A DNA stretch of 64,000 nt from Janthinobacterium sp. J1-1 (GTDB lineage Bacteria; Pseudomonadota; Gammaproteobacteria; Burkholderiales; Burkholderiaceae_D). Positions 1-10,820 of this stretch are shown here, one piece after another; the stretch's first letter is position 1; the number at the start of each line of letters is the position of its first letter. Under the pieces are notes generated by a model that saw only the letters and a list, made by a program, of their open reading frames with translations, did no database searches and was not told the DNA's origin. Made by a program: the position numbers and the translations under genes. The stretch is from the NCBI RefSeq assembly GCF_030944405.1, contig NZ_CP132339.1, positions 4,340,001 through 4,404,000 of the forward strand, read 5' to 3'.

Positions 1-1
1 C

Positions 2-1867
2 ATCGTCCCGTCATTTGCACTGGTCGGTATCAGTGGTTATCAAAGCTTCGGCGACGGCGCGAACACCATCGCCAAGGTCGGCGACCAGGTCGTGACGCAG
101 CAGCAATATGAAGAAGCGCAACGCCAGCAGATCGACCGCTACCGCCAGATGATGGGCGAGCAGTTCGACCAGAAAATGTTCGATACGCCGGAAGCGCGCC
201 AGAGCATCCTTGACAACCTGATCGCCGAGCGCGCCGTGGCCGCCGAAGTCGGTCACAGCAAGCTGGTCATCAGCGACGCCGTGCTGCAGAAGGAAGTGCT
301 GGAGATTCCTGGCCTGACCATGGCCGACGGTAAATTCGACCTGGAAAAATACAAGGCCATGCTGGCCGCCCAAGGCATGACGCCGCAGATGTACGACGCG
401 CGCCGCCGCAGCGATCTGGCCCTGCAGCAACTGGCCGGCGCCGTGCAGAATACCGCATTTGCACCGAACACCGTGTCGAAGCGCTTGTCGGACATCACCT
501 CGGAAGAGCGCGAAGTGCAGGAGTTGCTGTTGCCGGTGGCCCAGTTCGTGCCGGAAGTCAAAGTGACCGACGCCATGGTCAAGGATTTCTACGACAAGAA
601 CGGCAAGTTCTTCGAGATCCCTGAGCAGGCCAAGATCGAATACGTGGTGCTCGACGCCGCCGCCGTGGGCGACCAGGTCGACGTCAGCGACGCCGACGTG
701 CAAAGCTACTACGACAAGAACCAGAAGGCCTACACCACCGCCGAAGCGCGCAACGCCAGCCATATTCTGGTGACCGTCAAGAAAGACGCATCCGCCGCCG
801 ACAAGGCCGCCGCCAAGGCCAAGGCCGAAGCCATCCTGGCCGAAGTGCGCAAGGCGCCGGCAACCTTTGCCGCCGTGGCCAAGGCCAAGTCGGAAGATCC
901 GGCTTCGGCCGAACTGGGCGGCGACCTGGGTCCGGTCGTCAAGGACGCGCTGCCAAAACCGCTGGAAGAGGCCGCCTACAAGCTCAAGCAAGGCGACATC
1001 AGCGATGTCATCACCTCGGACTACGGCTACCACGTGCTGACCGTCACCAGCGTCAAGCCGCAGCACATCCAGACGCTGGACGAAGTGAAGGGTCAGATCA
1101 CGGCCGACCTGCGCAAGCAATTCGCCGCGAAAAAATACTCGGAAATGGCCGAACAGTTCACCAACACCGTGTACGAGCAATCGGACAGCCTGAAACCGGT
1201 GGCCGACAAGCTGAAACTGAAAGTGGAAACCGTCGCCAACCTGTCGCGCACGCCGTCGCCAGCCCTGGGTACGGCGCCGTACAACAACGCCAAGTTCCTG
1301 ACCGCCATCTTCTCGAACGATTCCCTGAAGGACAAGCGCAACACCGAAGCCGTATCCGTTGGCGCCAATACCCTGGTCGCCGGCCGCGTAGTGGAATTCA
1401 AGCCAGCCTCGAAACGCCCGTTGGCCGAAGTCGACGCCATGATCCGCCAGCGCGTGACCCTGGAAGAAGCGGCCAAGCTGGCCAAGAAAGCCGGCGAAAC
1501 CAAATTGGCAGCGCTGAAAACCTCGGGTGACGCCACCGGTTTCGGCGCCGCGCAGTGGGTCTCGCGCAGCAAGCTCGACGGCGTGAACCGCGCCGCCATC
1601 GCGCAAGTGATGAAGGCCGACACCAGCAAGCTGCCAGCCTATGTGGGCGTGGAATTGCCGGCCCTGGGCTATGGCATCTACCGCGTCGGCAAGGTACAGC
1701 AGCCGGCCGAAGTGGACGCCGCGCGCCGCCAGCAAGAGAAAGACCAGATCGGCGGCATCCTGGCGCAACAGGAAATGTTCGACTACGTCGAGTACCTGAA
1801 ACACAAGGCCAAGGTGAAGATCGTCAAACCGGTCACCGCCGCCGCCCCGGTCGCCGAAGCGCCGTAA
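2..1867 (+). CDS. ppiD: PpiD-type periplasmic peptidyl-prolyl isomerase/foldase, 5' end outside window
   Basis: The frame is open from base 2, so the true start lies upstream; an internal GTG at 92 would cut conserved sequence and is not the start. The first visible residues (VPSFALVGISGYQSF) look like the end of the N-terminal membrane anchor of PpiD, followed by a SurA_N-like chaperone region. A parvulin (rotamase) domain lies at about visible residues 244-352, with the typical ASHILV opening and GYHVL end. The protein would be anchored in the inner membrane and assist folding of exported proteins. 621 residues are visible, close to the family's full length. A strong hairpin terminator follows directly. 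Confidence 0.92.
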   Translation: MVPSFALVGISGYQSFGDGANTIAKVGDQVVTQQQYEEAQRQQIDRYRQMMGEQFDQKMFDTPEARQSILDNLIAERAVAAEVGHSKLVISDAVLQKEVLEIPGLTMADGKFDLEKYKAMLAAQGMTPQMYDARRRSDLALQQLAGAVQNTAFAPNTVSKRLSDITSEEREVQELLLPVAQFVPEVKVTDAMVKDFYDKNGKFFEIPEQAKIEYVVLDAAAVGDQVDVSDADVQSYYDKNQKAYTTAEARNASHILVTVKKDASAADKAAAKAKAEAILAEVRKAPATFAAVAKAKSEDPASAELGGDLGPVVKDALPKPLEEAAYKLKQGDISDVITSDYGYHVLTVTSVKPQHIQTLDEVKGQITADLRKQFAAKKYSEMAEQFTNTVYEQSDSLKPVADKLKLKVETVANLSRTPSPALGTAPYNNAKFLTAIFSNDSLKDKRNTEAVSVGANTLVAGRVVEFKPASKRPLAEVDAMIRQRVTLEEAAKLAKKAGETKLAALKTSGDATGFGAAQWVSRSKLDGVNRAAIAQVMKADTSKLPAYVGVELPALGYGIYRVGKVQQPAEVDAARRQQEKDQIGGILAQQEMFDYVEYLKHKAKVKIVKPVTAAAPVAEAP

Positions 1868-1881
1868 GCTTCTTCCGCCGC

Positions 1882-1915
1882 AAAAAAATAGCCGCTTTCG
1901 AGCGGCTATTTTTTT
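1882..1915. terminator. Rho-independent terminator, bidirectional
   Basis: A 7-bp GC-rich stem (AGCCGCT/AGCGGCT) closed by a UUCG tetraloop is flanked by A-rich and T-rich tracts (seven A before, seven T after). It lies 15 bp after the ppiD stop and before the end of the convergent esterase gene, so it can serve both strands. Confidence 0.9.
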
Positions 1916-1960
1916 ATCTGACCAAACTGTCGGATTACGCCGCTGCGCGGCTAGTCCGAC

Positions 1961-2650
1961 CTACCTTGCCCCCAATAAGGGCGACAACTGCGGCCATATA
2001 TTTTTCAGAATGACCGGATGCGCCTGGGCGTTCGGATGCAGGCGGTCGGCCTGGAACCATTGCGGCTTGTCCATGATGCCTTCGAACATGAAGGGTACCA
2101 GCGGCGCTTTCCATTCTTTCGCCAGCTTGCCGTACACGCCGTAGAACTTGTCGGCATAATCGCGGCCGTAGTTGGGCGGCATGCGCATGCCGACCAGCAC
2201 CACTTGCGCGCCGGTCTTCCTGGCCGCGTCGCCCATGGCGCGCAGGTTTGCTTCGGCGGCTGTCACGGGCAGGCCGCGCAGGCCGTCGTTGGCGCCCAGC
2301 TCGATCAGCACCACGTCGGGATTATGCTTGGCCAGCAGGGCCGGCAGGCGCGCGCGTCCGCCGCTGGTGGTCTCGCCGCTGATGCTGGCGTTGACGATGC
2401 GCGTGTCGTTCTTTTGCGCCTTCAGGCGTTGTTCCAGCAGCGCCACCCAGCCCGTGCCGCGCGCCAGGCCATATTCGGCCGACAGGCTATCGCCCAGCAC
2501 CAGCAGCGTTTTTGGTGCAGAATAGGCGTTCGTCATGCTCGATACCAGCAGCAGGGCTGCCGCAGGAAGCAAGGACAGGGAGCGCCGCCGCGACTGGCTC
2601 GTATTTCCGGTACTTATTTGTTCACGAAATTTTTTAAGATAGATCAGCAT
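1961..2650 (-). CDS. tesA: Arylesterase / GDSL-family lysophospholipase (TesA-like)
   Basis: SGNH hydrolase of 229 aa. Block I is VLGDSLSAEYG (nucleophile Ser about residue 55), block II holds the Gly of the SGETTSGG stretch, block III is the LGAND motif, and block V DRLHPN gives the Asp and His. A hydrophobic stretch LLPAAALLLVSS after an arginine-rich patch is a signal peptide, so the enzyme acts in the periplasm on acyl esters or thioesters. I chose the ATG at 2650, with AGGGA about 9 bases upstream; an upstream in-frame start at 2686 would overlap the divergent ABC gene. Divergence from a ybbA-like gene is also the E. coli arrangement. Confidence 0.88.
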   Translation of the reverse strand: MLIYLKKFREQISTGNTSQSRRRSLSLLPAAALLLVSSMTNAYSAPKTLLVLGDSLSAEYGLARGTGWVALLEQRLKAQKNDTRIVNASISGETTSGGRARLPALLAKHNPDVVLIELGANDGLRGLPVTAAEANLRAMGDAARKTGAQVVLVGMRMPPNYGRDYADKFYGVYGKLAKEWKAPLVPFMFEGIMDKPQWFQADRLHPNAQAHPVILKNIWPQLSPLLGAR

Positions 2651-3404
2651 GCCCGAATTCCCTAAAGCGACTTCCACCAATTTCATTCCCCAGGCAGCAT
2701 CCGGCCATCAGCCGGCGCCCTCCGCAGCGAACCGTAGCGGCCAGCAAGCCATCGAAGTGGTGGGGCTGGCCAAGCGTGTACCCGATGCCGATGGTGAACT
2801 CACCATCCTGCATCAACTTGATTTTACCGTGCAAACGGCAGAGACGCTGGCCATCGTCGGCGCGTCGGGTTCCGGCAAGTCCACCTTGCTCGGTTTGCTG
2901 GCCGGCCTCGATACGCCCAGCGCCGGCAAGGTGATCCTCGACGGCACCGATATCTTCGCCCTGGACGAAGACGGCCGGGCCGGCTTTCGCAAGGAAAAAC
3001 TCGGTTTCGTGTTCCAGTCGTTCCAGCTGCTGGCCCACCTGACTGCGCTGGAAAACGTGATGCTGCCGCTGGAACTGCGCGGCGACCCGGACGCCAAGGA
3101 AAAAGCGCAGGCCATGCTGGGCCGGGTCAACCTGGGCAGCCGCTTGAAGCACTATCCGAAATACCTGTCCGGCGGCGAACAGCAGCGCGTGGCGCTGGCG
3201 CGCGCCTTCGTGACCGAACCGCCACTGCTGTTTGCCGACGAACCGACCGGTAGCCTGGACGCCGCCACCGGCGAAGCCGTGATCCAGCTGATGTTCGAGC
3301 TGAACCGCGAACGGGGCTCGACCCTGGTGCTGGTCACGCACGACACCTCGATCGCGGCGCGCTGCGGGCGCACCATCACGATTGCGGCGGGGCGGCTGGT
3401 ATAG
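2649..3404 (+). CDS. ybbA: ABC transporter ATP-binding protein, YbbA/LolD-like
   Basis: Complete ABC ATPase of 251 aa: Walker A GASGSGKST at 71-79, Q-loop in VFQSFQ, signature LSGGEQQR near 174-181, Walker B LLFADEP near 194-200, and the switch His in LVTHD. The subfamily resembles LolD/MacB/YbbA ATPases that pair with FtsX-like permeases. No permease follows; the next gene is on the other strand, so the partner must be elsewhere. The first 33 residues are poorly conserved and the Shine-Dalgarno upstream of 2649 is weak, so the true start may be further in. Its ATG shares a CATG palindrome with the divergent esterase start. Confidence 0.85.
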   Translation: MPEFPKATSTNFIPQAASGHQPAPSAANRSGQQAIEVVGLAKRVPDADGELTILHQLDFTVQTAETLAIVGASGSGKSTLLGLLAGLDTPSAGKVILDGTDIFALDEDGRAGFRKEKLGFVFQSFQLLAHLTALENVMLPLELRGDPDAKEKAQAMLGRVNLGSRLKHYPKYLSGGEQQRVALARAFVTEPPLLFADEPTGSLDAATGEAVIQLMFELNRERGSTLVLVTHDTSIAARCGRTITIAAGRLV

Positions 3405-3406
3405 CG

Positions 3407-4948
3407 TCAGGTTGACAGCGCGTTGATCAACTTGCGTATCGCGGGGATCAATTCGCCGGCCGTCAGGCCGATCGGCCCGGCGCCCGAGGCCACCAGCGCA
3501 TCGGCCGCCGCGCCATGCAGCCACACGGCGCCCAGCGCCGCTTCCCATTCCGGCCAGCCCTGCGCCAGCAGGCTGCCGCACAGGCCCGCCAGCACGTCGC
3601 CGGTGCCGGCCGTTGCCAGCGCAGCGCTGCCGCTGGTGTTGACCACCACGCCGCCATCCTGGGCCGCAATCACCGTGCCCGAACCTTTTAATACGACGAT
3701 CACGCCCAGTTGCGCCGCCAGTTGGCGGGCGGCGGCCAGGCGGTCGGCCTGCACTTCGGCCACCGTCATGTCGAGCAGGCGCGCCGCTTCCAGCGGATGC
3801 GGCGTCAGGATGGTGGCGCCGGCGCCGCTGCGCGTGGCCAGCGCCGATTGCAGTTCCGGTTCGGCCGCCATCAGGTTCAGCGCGTCGGCATCGAACAGCA
3901 GCGGGCTGTCGCTGTCGATGGCCCGCTGCAGCAGTTCCACGCTGTCGCTATCGCTACCCAAACCCGGGCCGGCCACCAGCGCGCTGAAGGCGATGCCGGC
4001 GAAATCCATGTCCTGCGCCCGCTTGCACATCAGTTCGGGCTGGCCGCTGTCATACGCCGGCGGCGTGCCTGCAAACGCGACATGCACGCGGCCCGCGCCC
4101 GCATGCAGGGCCGTGCGCGCCGACAGGATGGGCGCGCCCGCCATGCCGGTGGCGCCGCCGATCACGGCCACGCTGCCATGGCTGCCCTTGTGCGTGTTTT
4201 GCCGGCGCGGCCGCAGGTGGCGCGCGAACAGGTGCAGGCCATTCAATTGCGCGCCGGCCTGCGGCAGCAGGGCCGGCGCGATCGCCAGCGCCGCCACTTC
4301 CACCTCGCCCGCATGGTCGCGGCCATCGGCCGTGTGCAGGCCCGGCTTGTCGCCGATAAAAGTAATCGTGTGCGTGGCGCGGACAGCCACGCCATCGACG
4401 GCGCCCGTGTCGGCATGCAGGCCGCTGGGCACGTCGAGCGCCAGCACCGGGCAGCTTTGCTGGTTCACCAGTTGCGCCATCTCGCGGTACACGCCAGCGA
4501 GCGGGCGCGTGGCGCCGATGCCGAACAGGCCGTCGATGATCAGATTCCATGGCGCGGCATTGATGGCGGCGCTGGCCATGGTGGTGGCGCCATCGATAAA
4601 GCGGGTGGCGCTGTTGCGCGCGCGCGAGGCGGCCTGCTCGCGCTCGGGCGAGGTGGACGATGCCTCGGGCGCCAGCCACACCAGCACTTCGATGCCGGCG
4701 CCGGCCAGGTGGGCCGCCGCTTCCAGCGCGTCGCCGCCGTTGTTGCCGGGGCCGGCCAGCACCAGCACGCGCATGTGGGCCGCATCGCCGTCTTCCAGGT
4801 GGTTCAGTATTTTCAGGGCGGCACTGGCGGCGGCCTGGCCGGCGCGGGCCATCAGGGTGCCTTGCGGCAGGGCGGTTGCAGCGGCCGCTTCGATGGCGCG
4901 GATCTCGGCGATGCCGTAGAGCGGGGTGGCGGTGGCAAGCAGGGTCAT
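3407..4948 (-). CDS. nnr: Bifunctional NAD(P)HX epimerase / ADP-dependent NAD(P)HX dehydratase
   Basis: A 513-aa YjeF_N-YjeF_C fusion that repairs hydrated NAD(P)H. The N-terminal epimerase carries PGNNGGD at residues 67-73. The C-terminal ribokinase-like dehydratase begins near residue 255 (HKGSHG, then a Gly-rich VIGGATG) and ends with the TGDVLAG ATP/anion-binding motif near 445. Length and domain order match the usual bacterial fusion. It is convergent with the ABC gene, with 2 bp between the stop codons, and its start faces the 5-oxoprolinase gene across about 125 bp. Confidence 0.95.
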   Translation of the reverse strand: MTLLATATPLYGIAEIRAIEAAAATALPQGTLMARAGQAAASAALKILNHLEDGDAAHMRVLVLAGPGNNGGDALEAAAHLAGAGIEVLVWLAPEASSTSPEREQAASRARNSATRFIDGATTMASAAINAAPWNLIIDGLFGIGATRPLAGVYREMAQLVNQQSCPVLALDVPSGLHADTGAVDGVAVRATHTITFIGDKPGLHTADGRDHAGEVEVAALAIAPALLPQAGAQLNGLHLFARHLRPRRQNTHKGSHGSVAVIGGATGMAGAPILSARTALHAGAGRVHVAFAGTPPAYDSGQPELMCKRAQDMDFAGIAFSALVAGPGLGSDSDSVELLQRAIDSDSPLLFDADALNLMAAEPELQSALATRSGAGATILTPHPLEAARLLDMTVAEVQADRLAAARQLAAQLGVIVVLKGSGTVIAAQDGGVVVNTSGSAALATAGTGDVLAGLCGSLLAQGWPEWEAALGAVWLHGAAADALVASGAGPIGLTAGELIPAIRKLINALST

Positions 4949-5074
4949 GGGGCGTTTCCTCAGTCAATATGCGACCAACATAAGGCCGATGGACGCGCAA
5001 TGCAAGGCGCACGCGTGCAAAACGCCGGGCAATCGAGCGGCTACAATAAGCATCTCACTTAGCGGAGGCACCAT

Positions 5075-8000
5075 ATGGACTGGCAATTCTGGATCGACCG
5101 TGGCGGCACCTTTACCGATATCGTGGCGCGCCGCCCCGATGGCAGCCTGGCCACGCACAAGCTGCTGTCCGAGCATCCGGGCCAGTACCGTGATGCCGCG
5201 CTGGCCGGCATCCGCCAGTTGATGGCCGTGGCGCCCGATGCGCCGTTGCCGGTGGACGAAATCGGCGCCATCAAGATGGGTACCACGGTGGCCACCAATG
5301 CGCTGCTCGAGCGCAAGGGCGAACCCACCGTGCTGGCCATCACGCGCGGCTTTCGCGACGCGCTGCGTATCGCCTACCAGAACCGCCCGAAACTGTTTGC
5401 GCGCCAGATCGTGCTGCCCGAACTGCTGTACCGCGAGGTGATCGAGATCGATGAGCGCATCGGCGCGCATGGCGAAGTGGTGCTGCGACTCGATGAGGCG
5501 GCCGCGCGCACGGCGCTGGCAGCGGCTCATGACCGTGGCCTGCGCTCGATCGCCATCGTGCTGATGCACGGCTACCGCCATCAGGCGCATGAAGCGGCGC
5601 TGGCGCGCATCGCGCGCGAGGTAGGCTTCACCCAGGTATCGGTATCGCACGAGGTGAGCCCGATGATGAAGCTGGTGGCGCGCGGCGATACCACCGTGGT
5701 CGACGCCTATCTGTCGCCGATCCTGCGCCGCTATGTCGACCAGCTGGCCGAAGAACTGCCCGGCGCGCACCTGCAATTCATGCAGTCGAACGGCGGCCTG
5801 ACGGACGCGCGCGCCTTCCAGGGCAAGGACAGTATTTTGTCCGGCCCGGCCGGCGGCATCGTCGGCATGGTGCGCGCCAGCGCGCTGGCCGGTTTCGACA
5901 AGGTCATCGGCTTCGACATGGGCGGCACCTCGACCGATGTGTCGCATTACGCGGGCGAGTTCGAGCGCGTGTTCGAGACCCAGGTGGCCGGGGTGCGCAT
6001 GCGCGCGCCGATGATGAGCATCCACACGGTGGCGGCCGGCGGCGGCTCCATCCTGCACTTCGACGGCGCGCGCTACCGCGTGGGTCCGGACAGCGCGGGC
6101 GCCGATCCGGGACCGGCCAGCTACCGGCGCGGCGGGCCGCTGGCGGTGACCGACTGCAACGTCATGCTGGGCAAGCTGCAGGCCGCGCATTTCCCGAAAT
6201 TGTTCGGCCCGAATGCCGACGAGGCGCTGGACGTGGCCGGCGTGCGGGCCCAGTTCGAGGCGCTTGCGCGCACCGTGGGCAGCACGCCGGAAGACGTGGC
6301 GCAGGGCTGTATCGCAATTGCGGTCGGCAATATGGCCAATGCCATCAAGCAGATCTCGGTGCAGCGCGGCCATGACGTCACCGGCTATGCCCTCACCAGC
6401 TTTGGCGGCGCGGGCGGCCAGCACGCCTGCCTGGTGGCCGATGCGCTGGGCATGAAAACCGTCTTCATCCACCGCCTGGCCGGCGTGATGTCGGCCTATG
6501 GCATGGGCCTGGCCGACCAGAGCGCGATGCGCGAGCGGGCCATCGAAGAAAAACTGGGCGTGGACTTGCAGGCGCCGCTGGCGGACCTGGGCGCACAGGC
6601 GCGGGACGACCTGCTGCGCCAGGGCGTGGAGGCGTCGCGCATTACCTTGCTGCGGCGCGTGCACCTGCGCTACGAAGGCACGGATTCGGCGCTGGTGGTG
6701 CTGTTCGATAGCGATGCGGGCATGCAAGCCCAGTTCGAAACGGCCTATCAACAACGGTTTTCCTTCCTGATGCCGGCGCGCGCGCTGATCGTCGAAGCGA
6801 TTTCCGTCGAAGCCATCGGCGCCTCGAACGCGCCGGCCGAAACAGCGCCCGCGTGGCCGGAACGGATTGGGCCGCTGGCGCCGATCGATACCGTGTCCAT
6901 GTACTGCGATGGACAGTGGCGCGACAGCGGCCTGTATGCGTTTGATGCGCTGCGCCCCGCTGACGCCATCGACGGCCCGGCCATCATCACCGACGCCAAC
7001 GCCACCACCGTGATCGAACCGGGCTGGCGCGCGCTGGTCTCCACGCAAGGCCACCTGGTGCTGCGGCGCGTGGCGGCCTTGCCGGCCCGGCAGGCGATCG
7101 GCACGCAGGCGGACCCGGTGATGCTGGAGATCTTCAATAACCTGTTCATGTCGATCGCCGAACAGATGGGTTTGCGGCTGCAGAACACGGCGCATTCCGT
7201 CAATATCAAGGAGCGGCTCGATTTCAGCTGCGCTATTTTCGACGCTAGCGGCAACCTGATCGCCAACGCGCCCCATATGCCGGTGCACCTGGGCTCGATG
7301 GGCGAGAGCATCCGCACCGTCATGACCCGCAATGCCGCCAAGATGCGGCCCGGCGACGTCTATATGCTGAACGATCCTTACCACGGCGGCACGCACTTGC
7401 CCGACGTGACGGTGATTTCGCCGGTGTTCGACCTGGCCGGCGTCACCATCCTGTTCTATGTCGGTTCGCGCGGCCACCATGCCGATATCGGCGGCACCAC
7501 GCCCGGCTCGATGCCGCCGGACTCCACGCGCATCGAGGAAGAGGGCGTGCTGATCGATAATTTCAAGCTGGTCGACGGCGCCACCGGCCTGCTGCGCGAA
7601 GCGGAAACCCTGGCCCTGCTGGCGGGCGGCGCCTGGCCCGCGCGCAATGCGCGGCAGAACCTGGCCGACCTGCGGGCCCAGGTGGCGGCCAATCAAAAAG
7701 GGGCGGACGAACTGCGCAAGATGGTGGCGCATTTCGGCCTGGAGGTGGTGCAAGCGTATATGGGTCATGTGCAGGACAATGCCGAGGAAGCGGTGCGCCG
7801 CGTGATCCAGCAGCTGAAAGACGGCGCCTACACTTTGGCGCTCGACAACGGTGCGCAGATCCAGGTGGCGATCCGCGTCGATGCCGCTAGCCGCAGCGCC
7901 ACGATCGACTTTACCGGCACGTCCGCCCAGCTGCCGAACAACTTCAACGCACCGTCGGCAGTCTGCATGGCGGCGGTGCTGTATGTGTTCCGCACCCTGG

Positions 8001-8647
8001 TCGATGACGAGATCCCGCTGAACGCCGGCTGTTTGAAACCACTCACCGTGATCATCCCGCCCGGTTCCATGCTCAAGCCGCAGTATCCGGCCTCGGTCGT
8101 CTCGGGCAATGTGGAAACCTCGACCTGCATTACCAATGCGCTGTATGGCGCGCTGGGCGCGATGGCGGCGTCGCAGGGCACGATGAACAACTTCACCTTC
8201 GGTAACGACAAATACCAGTATTACGAGACGATTTCGGGTGGCTCGGGCGCCGGCCCCGGTTTTGACGGCACCAGCGTGGTGCAGACGAACATGACCAATT
8301 CACGGTTGACGGACCCGGAAATCCTCGAATGGCGCTTTCCCGTGCGGCTGGACAGTTACAGCATCCGTGTAGGCTCGGGCGGAGCAGGGCGCTGGCGCGG
8401 CGGCAATGGCGGCGTGCGCCGCATGCGTTTTCTGGAAGCGATGACGGCTGCCATCCTGTCGAATAATCGCGTGCATCCACCGTTCGGCATGGCTGGCGGC
8501 GCAGCGGGCGCGCTGGGACGCAATTATATCGAGCGCATCGACGGCTCCGTCGAGCACTTGCCGCATATCGGCAAGGCGCAGATGCGGCCGGGCGATGTGT
8601 TCGTGATCGAGACGCCCGGCGGTGGCGGCTACGGCATGCCCGAATAA
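5075..8647 (+). CDS. 5-oxoprolinase (ATP-hydrolysing), HyuA-HyuB fusion
   Basis: A 1190-aa single-chain enzyme expected to hydrolyse 5-oxo-L-proline to glutamate with ATP. The HyuA half opens with [10 protein letters not shown] and has SGPAGG and the sugar-kinase-like phosphate motif FDMGGTSTD. The HyuB half starts near residue 679 (MSIAEQMG) and contains [23 protein letters not shown] and the terminal PGGGGYG. Size and arrangement match the eukaryote-type and bacterial fused 5-oxoprolinases rather than split hydantoinases. The ATG follows a GCGGAGGC ribosome site. Its last 19 bases overlap the convergent AraC gene. Confidence 0.92.
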   Translation: MDWQFWIDRGGTFTDIVARRPDGSLATHKLLSEHPGQYRDAALAGIRQLMAVAPDAPLPVDEIGAIKMGTTVATNALLERKGEPTVLAITRGFRDALRIAYQNRPKLFARQIVLPELLYREVIEIDERIGAHGEVVLRLDEAAARTALAAAHDRGLRSIAIVLMHGYRHQAHEAALARIAREVGFTQVSVSHEVSPMMKLVARGDTTVVDAYLSPILRRYVDQLAEELPGAHLQFMQSNGGLTDARAFQGKDSILSGPAGGIVGMVRASALAGFDKVIGFDMGGTSTDVSHYAGEFERVFETQVAGVRMRAPMMSIHTVAAGGGSILHFDGARYRVGPDSAGADPGPASYRRGGPLAVTDCNVMLGKLQAAHFPKLFGPNADEALDVAGVRAQFEALARTVGSTPEDVAQGCIAIAVGNMANAIKQISVQRGHDVTGYALTSFGGAGGQHACLVADALGMKTVFIHRLAGVMSAYGMGLADQSAMRERAIEEKLGVDLQAPLADLGAQARDDLLRQGVEASRITLLRRVHLRYEGTDSALVVLFDSDAGMQAQFETAYQQRFSFLMPARALIVEAISVEAIGASNAPAETAPAWPERIGPLAPIDTVSMYCDGQWRDSGLYAFDALRPADAIDGPAIITDANATTVIEPGWRALVSTQGHLVLRRVAALPARQAIGTQADPVMLEIFNNLFMSIAEQMGLRLQNTAHSVNIKERLDFSCAIFDASGNLIANAPHMPVHLGSMGESIRTVMTRNAAKMRPGDVYMLNDPYHGGTHLPDVTVISPVFDLAGVTILFYVGSRGHHADIGGTTPGSMPPDSTRIEEEGVLIDNFKLVDGATGLLREAETLALLAGGAWPARNARQNLADLRAQVAANQKGADELRKMVAHFGLEVVQAYMGHVQDNAEEAVRRVIQQLKDGAYTLALDNGAQIQVAIRVDAASRSATIDFTGTSAQLPNNFNAPSAVCMAAVLYVFRTLVDDEIPLNAGCLKPLTVIIPPGSMLKPQYPASVVSGNVETSTCITNALYGALGAMAASQGTMNNFTFGNDKYQYYETISGGSGAGPGFDGTSVVQTNMTNSRLTDPEILEWRFPVRLDSYSIRVGSGGAGRWRGGNGGVRRMRFLEAMTAAILSNNRVHPPFGMAGGAAGALGRNYIERIDGSVEHLPHIGKAQMRPGDVFVIETPGGGGYGMPE

Positions 8648-9558
8648 GCCGGCTGCGCGCCCGTCAGCTGCGCGCGCAACCGCCCCACGTCGCGCATCGG
8701 CGCGCGGCCGAACTGGCGGCTGTATTCGCGGCTGAACTGCGATTCGCTGGCGTAGCCGACCCGGTAGCCGGCTGTGCCGGCGTCGATTTGTTCCACCAGC
8801 AGCAAGCGCCGCGCTTCCTGCAGGCGCAAGGTTTTCTGGTACTGCATCGGCGTCATGGCCGTAATTGCCTTGAAATGGTGGTGCAGTGACGACACGCTCA
8901 TGTTGGCCACGCCAGCCAGTTGCTCGATGCGCAGCGGCTCGCAGTAATTATGCTGTATCCATTTGATGGCTTGCCCGACCTGGTGCGACTGGCTGCTGGC
9001 CAGGGACATATGGCGCAGCCGCGCGCCGACCGGCCCCTTGAGCAGGCGGTAGGTCAGTTCGCGCTGGATCAACGGTGCCAGCGCCGCGATATCGGATGGC
9101 TGATCCAGCAGGCGCACCAGGCGCAGCATGGCGTCGAGCAGGTCGCCCGGCACTTCGCTGACGGAAATACCGCGCGTGACCGGGATCTGGCGCGAGAAGG
9201 ACGCGTCGTCGCGGGCCGTCAGCGCGGCCACGTCGGCGATATCGATGCCCAGCACCACGCACAGGTGCGGCGACTGCGCGCTCGCTTCGACCACGCGCGC
9301 CTGCACCGGCAGGTCGACCGACGTCAGCAGATACTGCATGCGGCTGTAGTGAAAGACCTCGCTGCCCAGTGTCACTTCTTTCGCGCCCTGGGCGATGATC
9401 GCCACGCTGGGGCGCGCCGCATGGCACAGCGAATCGGTCGGCGCGTCGCGGCGCTGAAAGGACAGGCTCTCGATCGCCGTGCCGTAATCACCGCTGCCGG
9501 GGGCATGGCGGCTGATCAGGGCGGCGATTTCATCTTGCGGTAACAGGATAGGTGTCAT
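8629..9558 (-). CDS. AraC-family transcriptional regulator (AraC_N type)
   Basis: 309 aa. The N-terminal cupin-like AraC_N domain covers about 1-190 ([17 protein letters not shown] region). The C-terminal HTH_18 has two helix-turn-helix units with [21 protein letters not shown] and [20 protein letters not shown]. It lies divergent to an NADP-type alcohol dehydrogenase across about 180 bp, a frequent pairing in proteobacteria, so it probably controls that gene in response to an aldehyde or electrophile; the ligand is inference. Its 3' end overlaps the 5-oxoprolinase gene tail-to-tail by 19 bp. Confidence 0.9.
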   Translation of the reverse strand: MTPILLPQDEIAALISRHAPGSGDYGTAIESLSFQRRDAPTDSLCHAARPSVAIIAQGAKEVTLGSEVFHYSRMQYLLTSVDLPVQARVVEASAQSPHLCVVLGIDIADVAALTARDDASFSRQIPVTRGISVSEVPGDLLDAMLRLVRLLDQPSDIAALAPLIQRELTYRLLKGPVGARLRHMSLASSQSHQVGQAIKWIQHNYCEPLRIEQLAGVANMSVSSLHHHFKAITAMTPMQYQKTLRLQEARRLLLVEQIDAGTAGYRVGYASESQFSREYSRQFGRAPMRDVGRLRAQLTGAQPAYSGMP

Positions 9559-9735
9559 GGTGGCGCCAGTGTAGCAGGGCGGCGCTGCAAGCGCAGCGTG
9601 TTGCCGGCCACATTCGGACTATCGTGCAAAGTTCTTGCAGGATCGCGGTAACGTGCGCTGCCGTGCTGGTGCACACTGTGACCTGTCGCATGCACGCCAT
9701 GCGTGATCCCCGCAACCAGACCACAGGAGTGTTCA

Positions 9736-10788
9736 ATGACCACCACCGCCAAAGGCTACGCCGCACTGAGCCCGACCAGCAAACTGCAGCCATTCACGTT
9801 TGAACGCCGCGCCCCGCGCGAAGACGACGTCGCCATCTCGATCAAATACTGCGGCGTATGCCACTCCGATATCCACCAGGCCCGCGACGAATGGGGCGGC
9901 GCGGCGTTCCCGATGGTGCCCGGCCATGAAATCGCCGGCATCGTCACCGCCGTCGGCGCCAATGTCAGCAAGTTCAAGGTGGGCGACCATGTGGGTGTGG
10001 GCTGCTTCGTCGATTCCTGCACCACCTGCAAGACGCGCAATGTCGACCTGGAACAGTATATGCCCGGCCTGGTGCAGACCTATAACAGCGTCGAAGCGGA
10101 CGGCAAGACGGCCACCCAGGGCGGCTATTCGGACAGCATCGTCGTCAAGGAAGGCTATGTATTGTCGATACCCGACAACCTGCCGCTGGACGCCGCCGCG
10201 CCGCTGCTGTGCGCCGGCATCACGCTGTATTCGCCGCTGAACCATTGGAAGGCCGGCCCCGGCAAGCAGGTGGCGATCCTGGGCATGGGCGGCCTGGGCC
10301 ACATGGGCGTCAAGCTCGCCCACGCCATGGGCGCCGAGGTGACGGTGCTGAGCCAGACCCTGTCGAAGCGCGAAGACGGCCTGCGCCTGGGCGCATCCCA
10401 TTACTACGCCACCAATGATGCCGAAACCTTTACCAGGCTGGCCGGCACCTTTGATCTGATCATCTGCACCGTCGGCGCGTCCATCGACTGGAACCAGTAC
10501 ATCAACCTGCTGAAAGTCGATGGCAGCATGGTCATCGTCGGCATTCCCGACGGCGCCGTGCCGCCGATCGGCGCCTTCGGCCTGGTCGGCGCGCGCCGTA
10601 GCCTGTCCGGCTCCATGATCGGCTCGATCAAGGAAACCCAGGAAATGCTGGATTTCTGCGGCAAGCACAATATCGTCTCCGATATCGAAGTGATCCGCAT
10701 TCAGGATATCAATGAAGCGTTCCAGCGCGTGGTGAAAAGCGATGTGCGCTACCGCTTCGTGATCGACATGGCGTCGCTGGCGGAGTAA
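9736..10788 (+). CDS. Zinc-dependent NADP(H) alcohol/aldehyde reductase, YahK-like, degenerate structural zinc site
   Basis: 350-aa medium-chain dehydrogenase of the YahK/cinnamyl alcohol dehydrogenase group. The catalytic zinc ligands are present: Cys39 in CGVCHSD, His64-Glu65 in VPGHE, and a Cys near 157 in LLCAGIT. The Rossmann motif is GMGGLGHMG. The structural zinc loop normally has four cysteines; here only C95 and C98 remain and the other two positions read Arg101 and Met109. I chose the ATG at 9736, with CAGGAG 7 bases upstream, rather than an in-frame codon at 9703. It likely reduces aldehydes to alcohols in the cytosol and is divergent from the AraC regulator. Confidence 0.9.
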   Translation: MTTTAKGYAALSPTSKLQPFTFERRAPREDDVAISIKYCGVCHSDIHQARDEWGGAAFPMVPGHEIAGIVTAVGANVSKFKVGDHVGVGCFVDSCTTCKTRNVDLEQYMPGLVQTYNSVEADGKTATQGGYSDSIVVKEGYVLSIPDNLPLDAAAPLLCAGITLYSPLNHWKAGPGKQVAILGMGGLGHMGVKLAHAMGAEVTVLSQTLSKREDGLRLGASHYYATNDAETFTRLAGTFDLIICTVGASIDWNQYINLLKVDGSMVIVGIPDGAVPPIGAFGLVGARRSLSGSMIGSIKETQEMLDFCGKHNIVSDIEVIRIQDINEAFQRVVKSDVRYRFVIDMASLAE

Positions 10789-10820
10789 GCTGCAATTTGT
10801 TGTTGTCGCTGAAATATAAT

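Noticed and set aside
11..1804. 597-codon open frame opposite ppiD
   Set aside because: It mirrors ppiD codons in a GC-rich genome, has no recognisable domain and is rich in His/Gly/Leu as expected of an antisense shadow.
4964..7768. 934-codon frame opposite the 5-oxoprolinase gene
   Set aside because: The plus-strand gene is a clear full-length enzyme; the minus frame has shadow-type composition (many His/Arg/Gln) and no family.
9703..9735. In-frame start codon at 9703 for the alcohol dehydrogenase
   Set aside because: The CAGGAG site lies directly before the ATG at 9736 and the family starts there.
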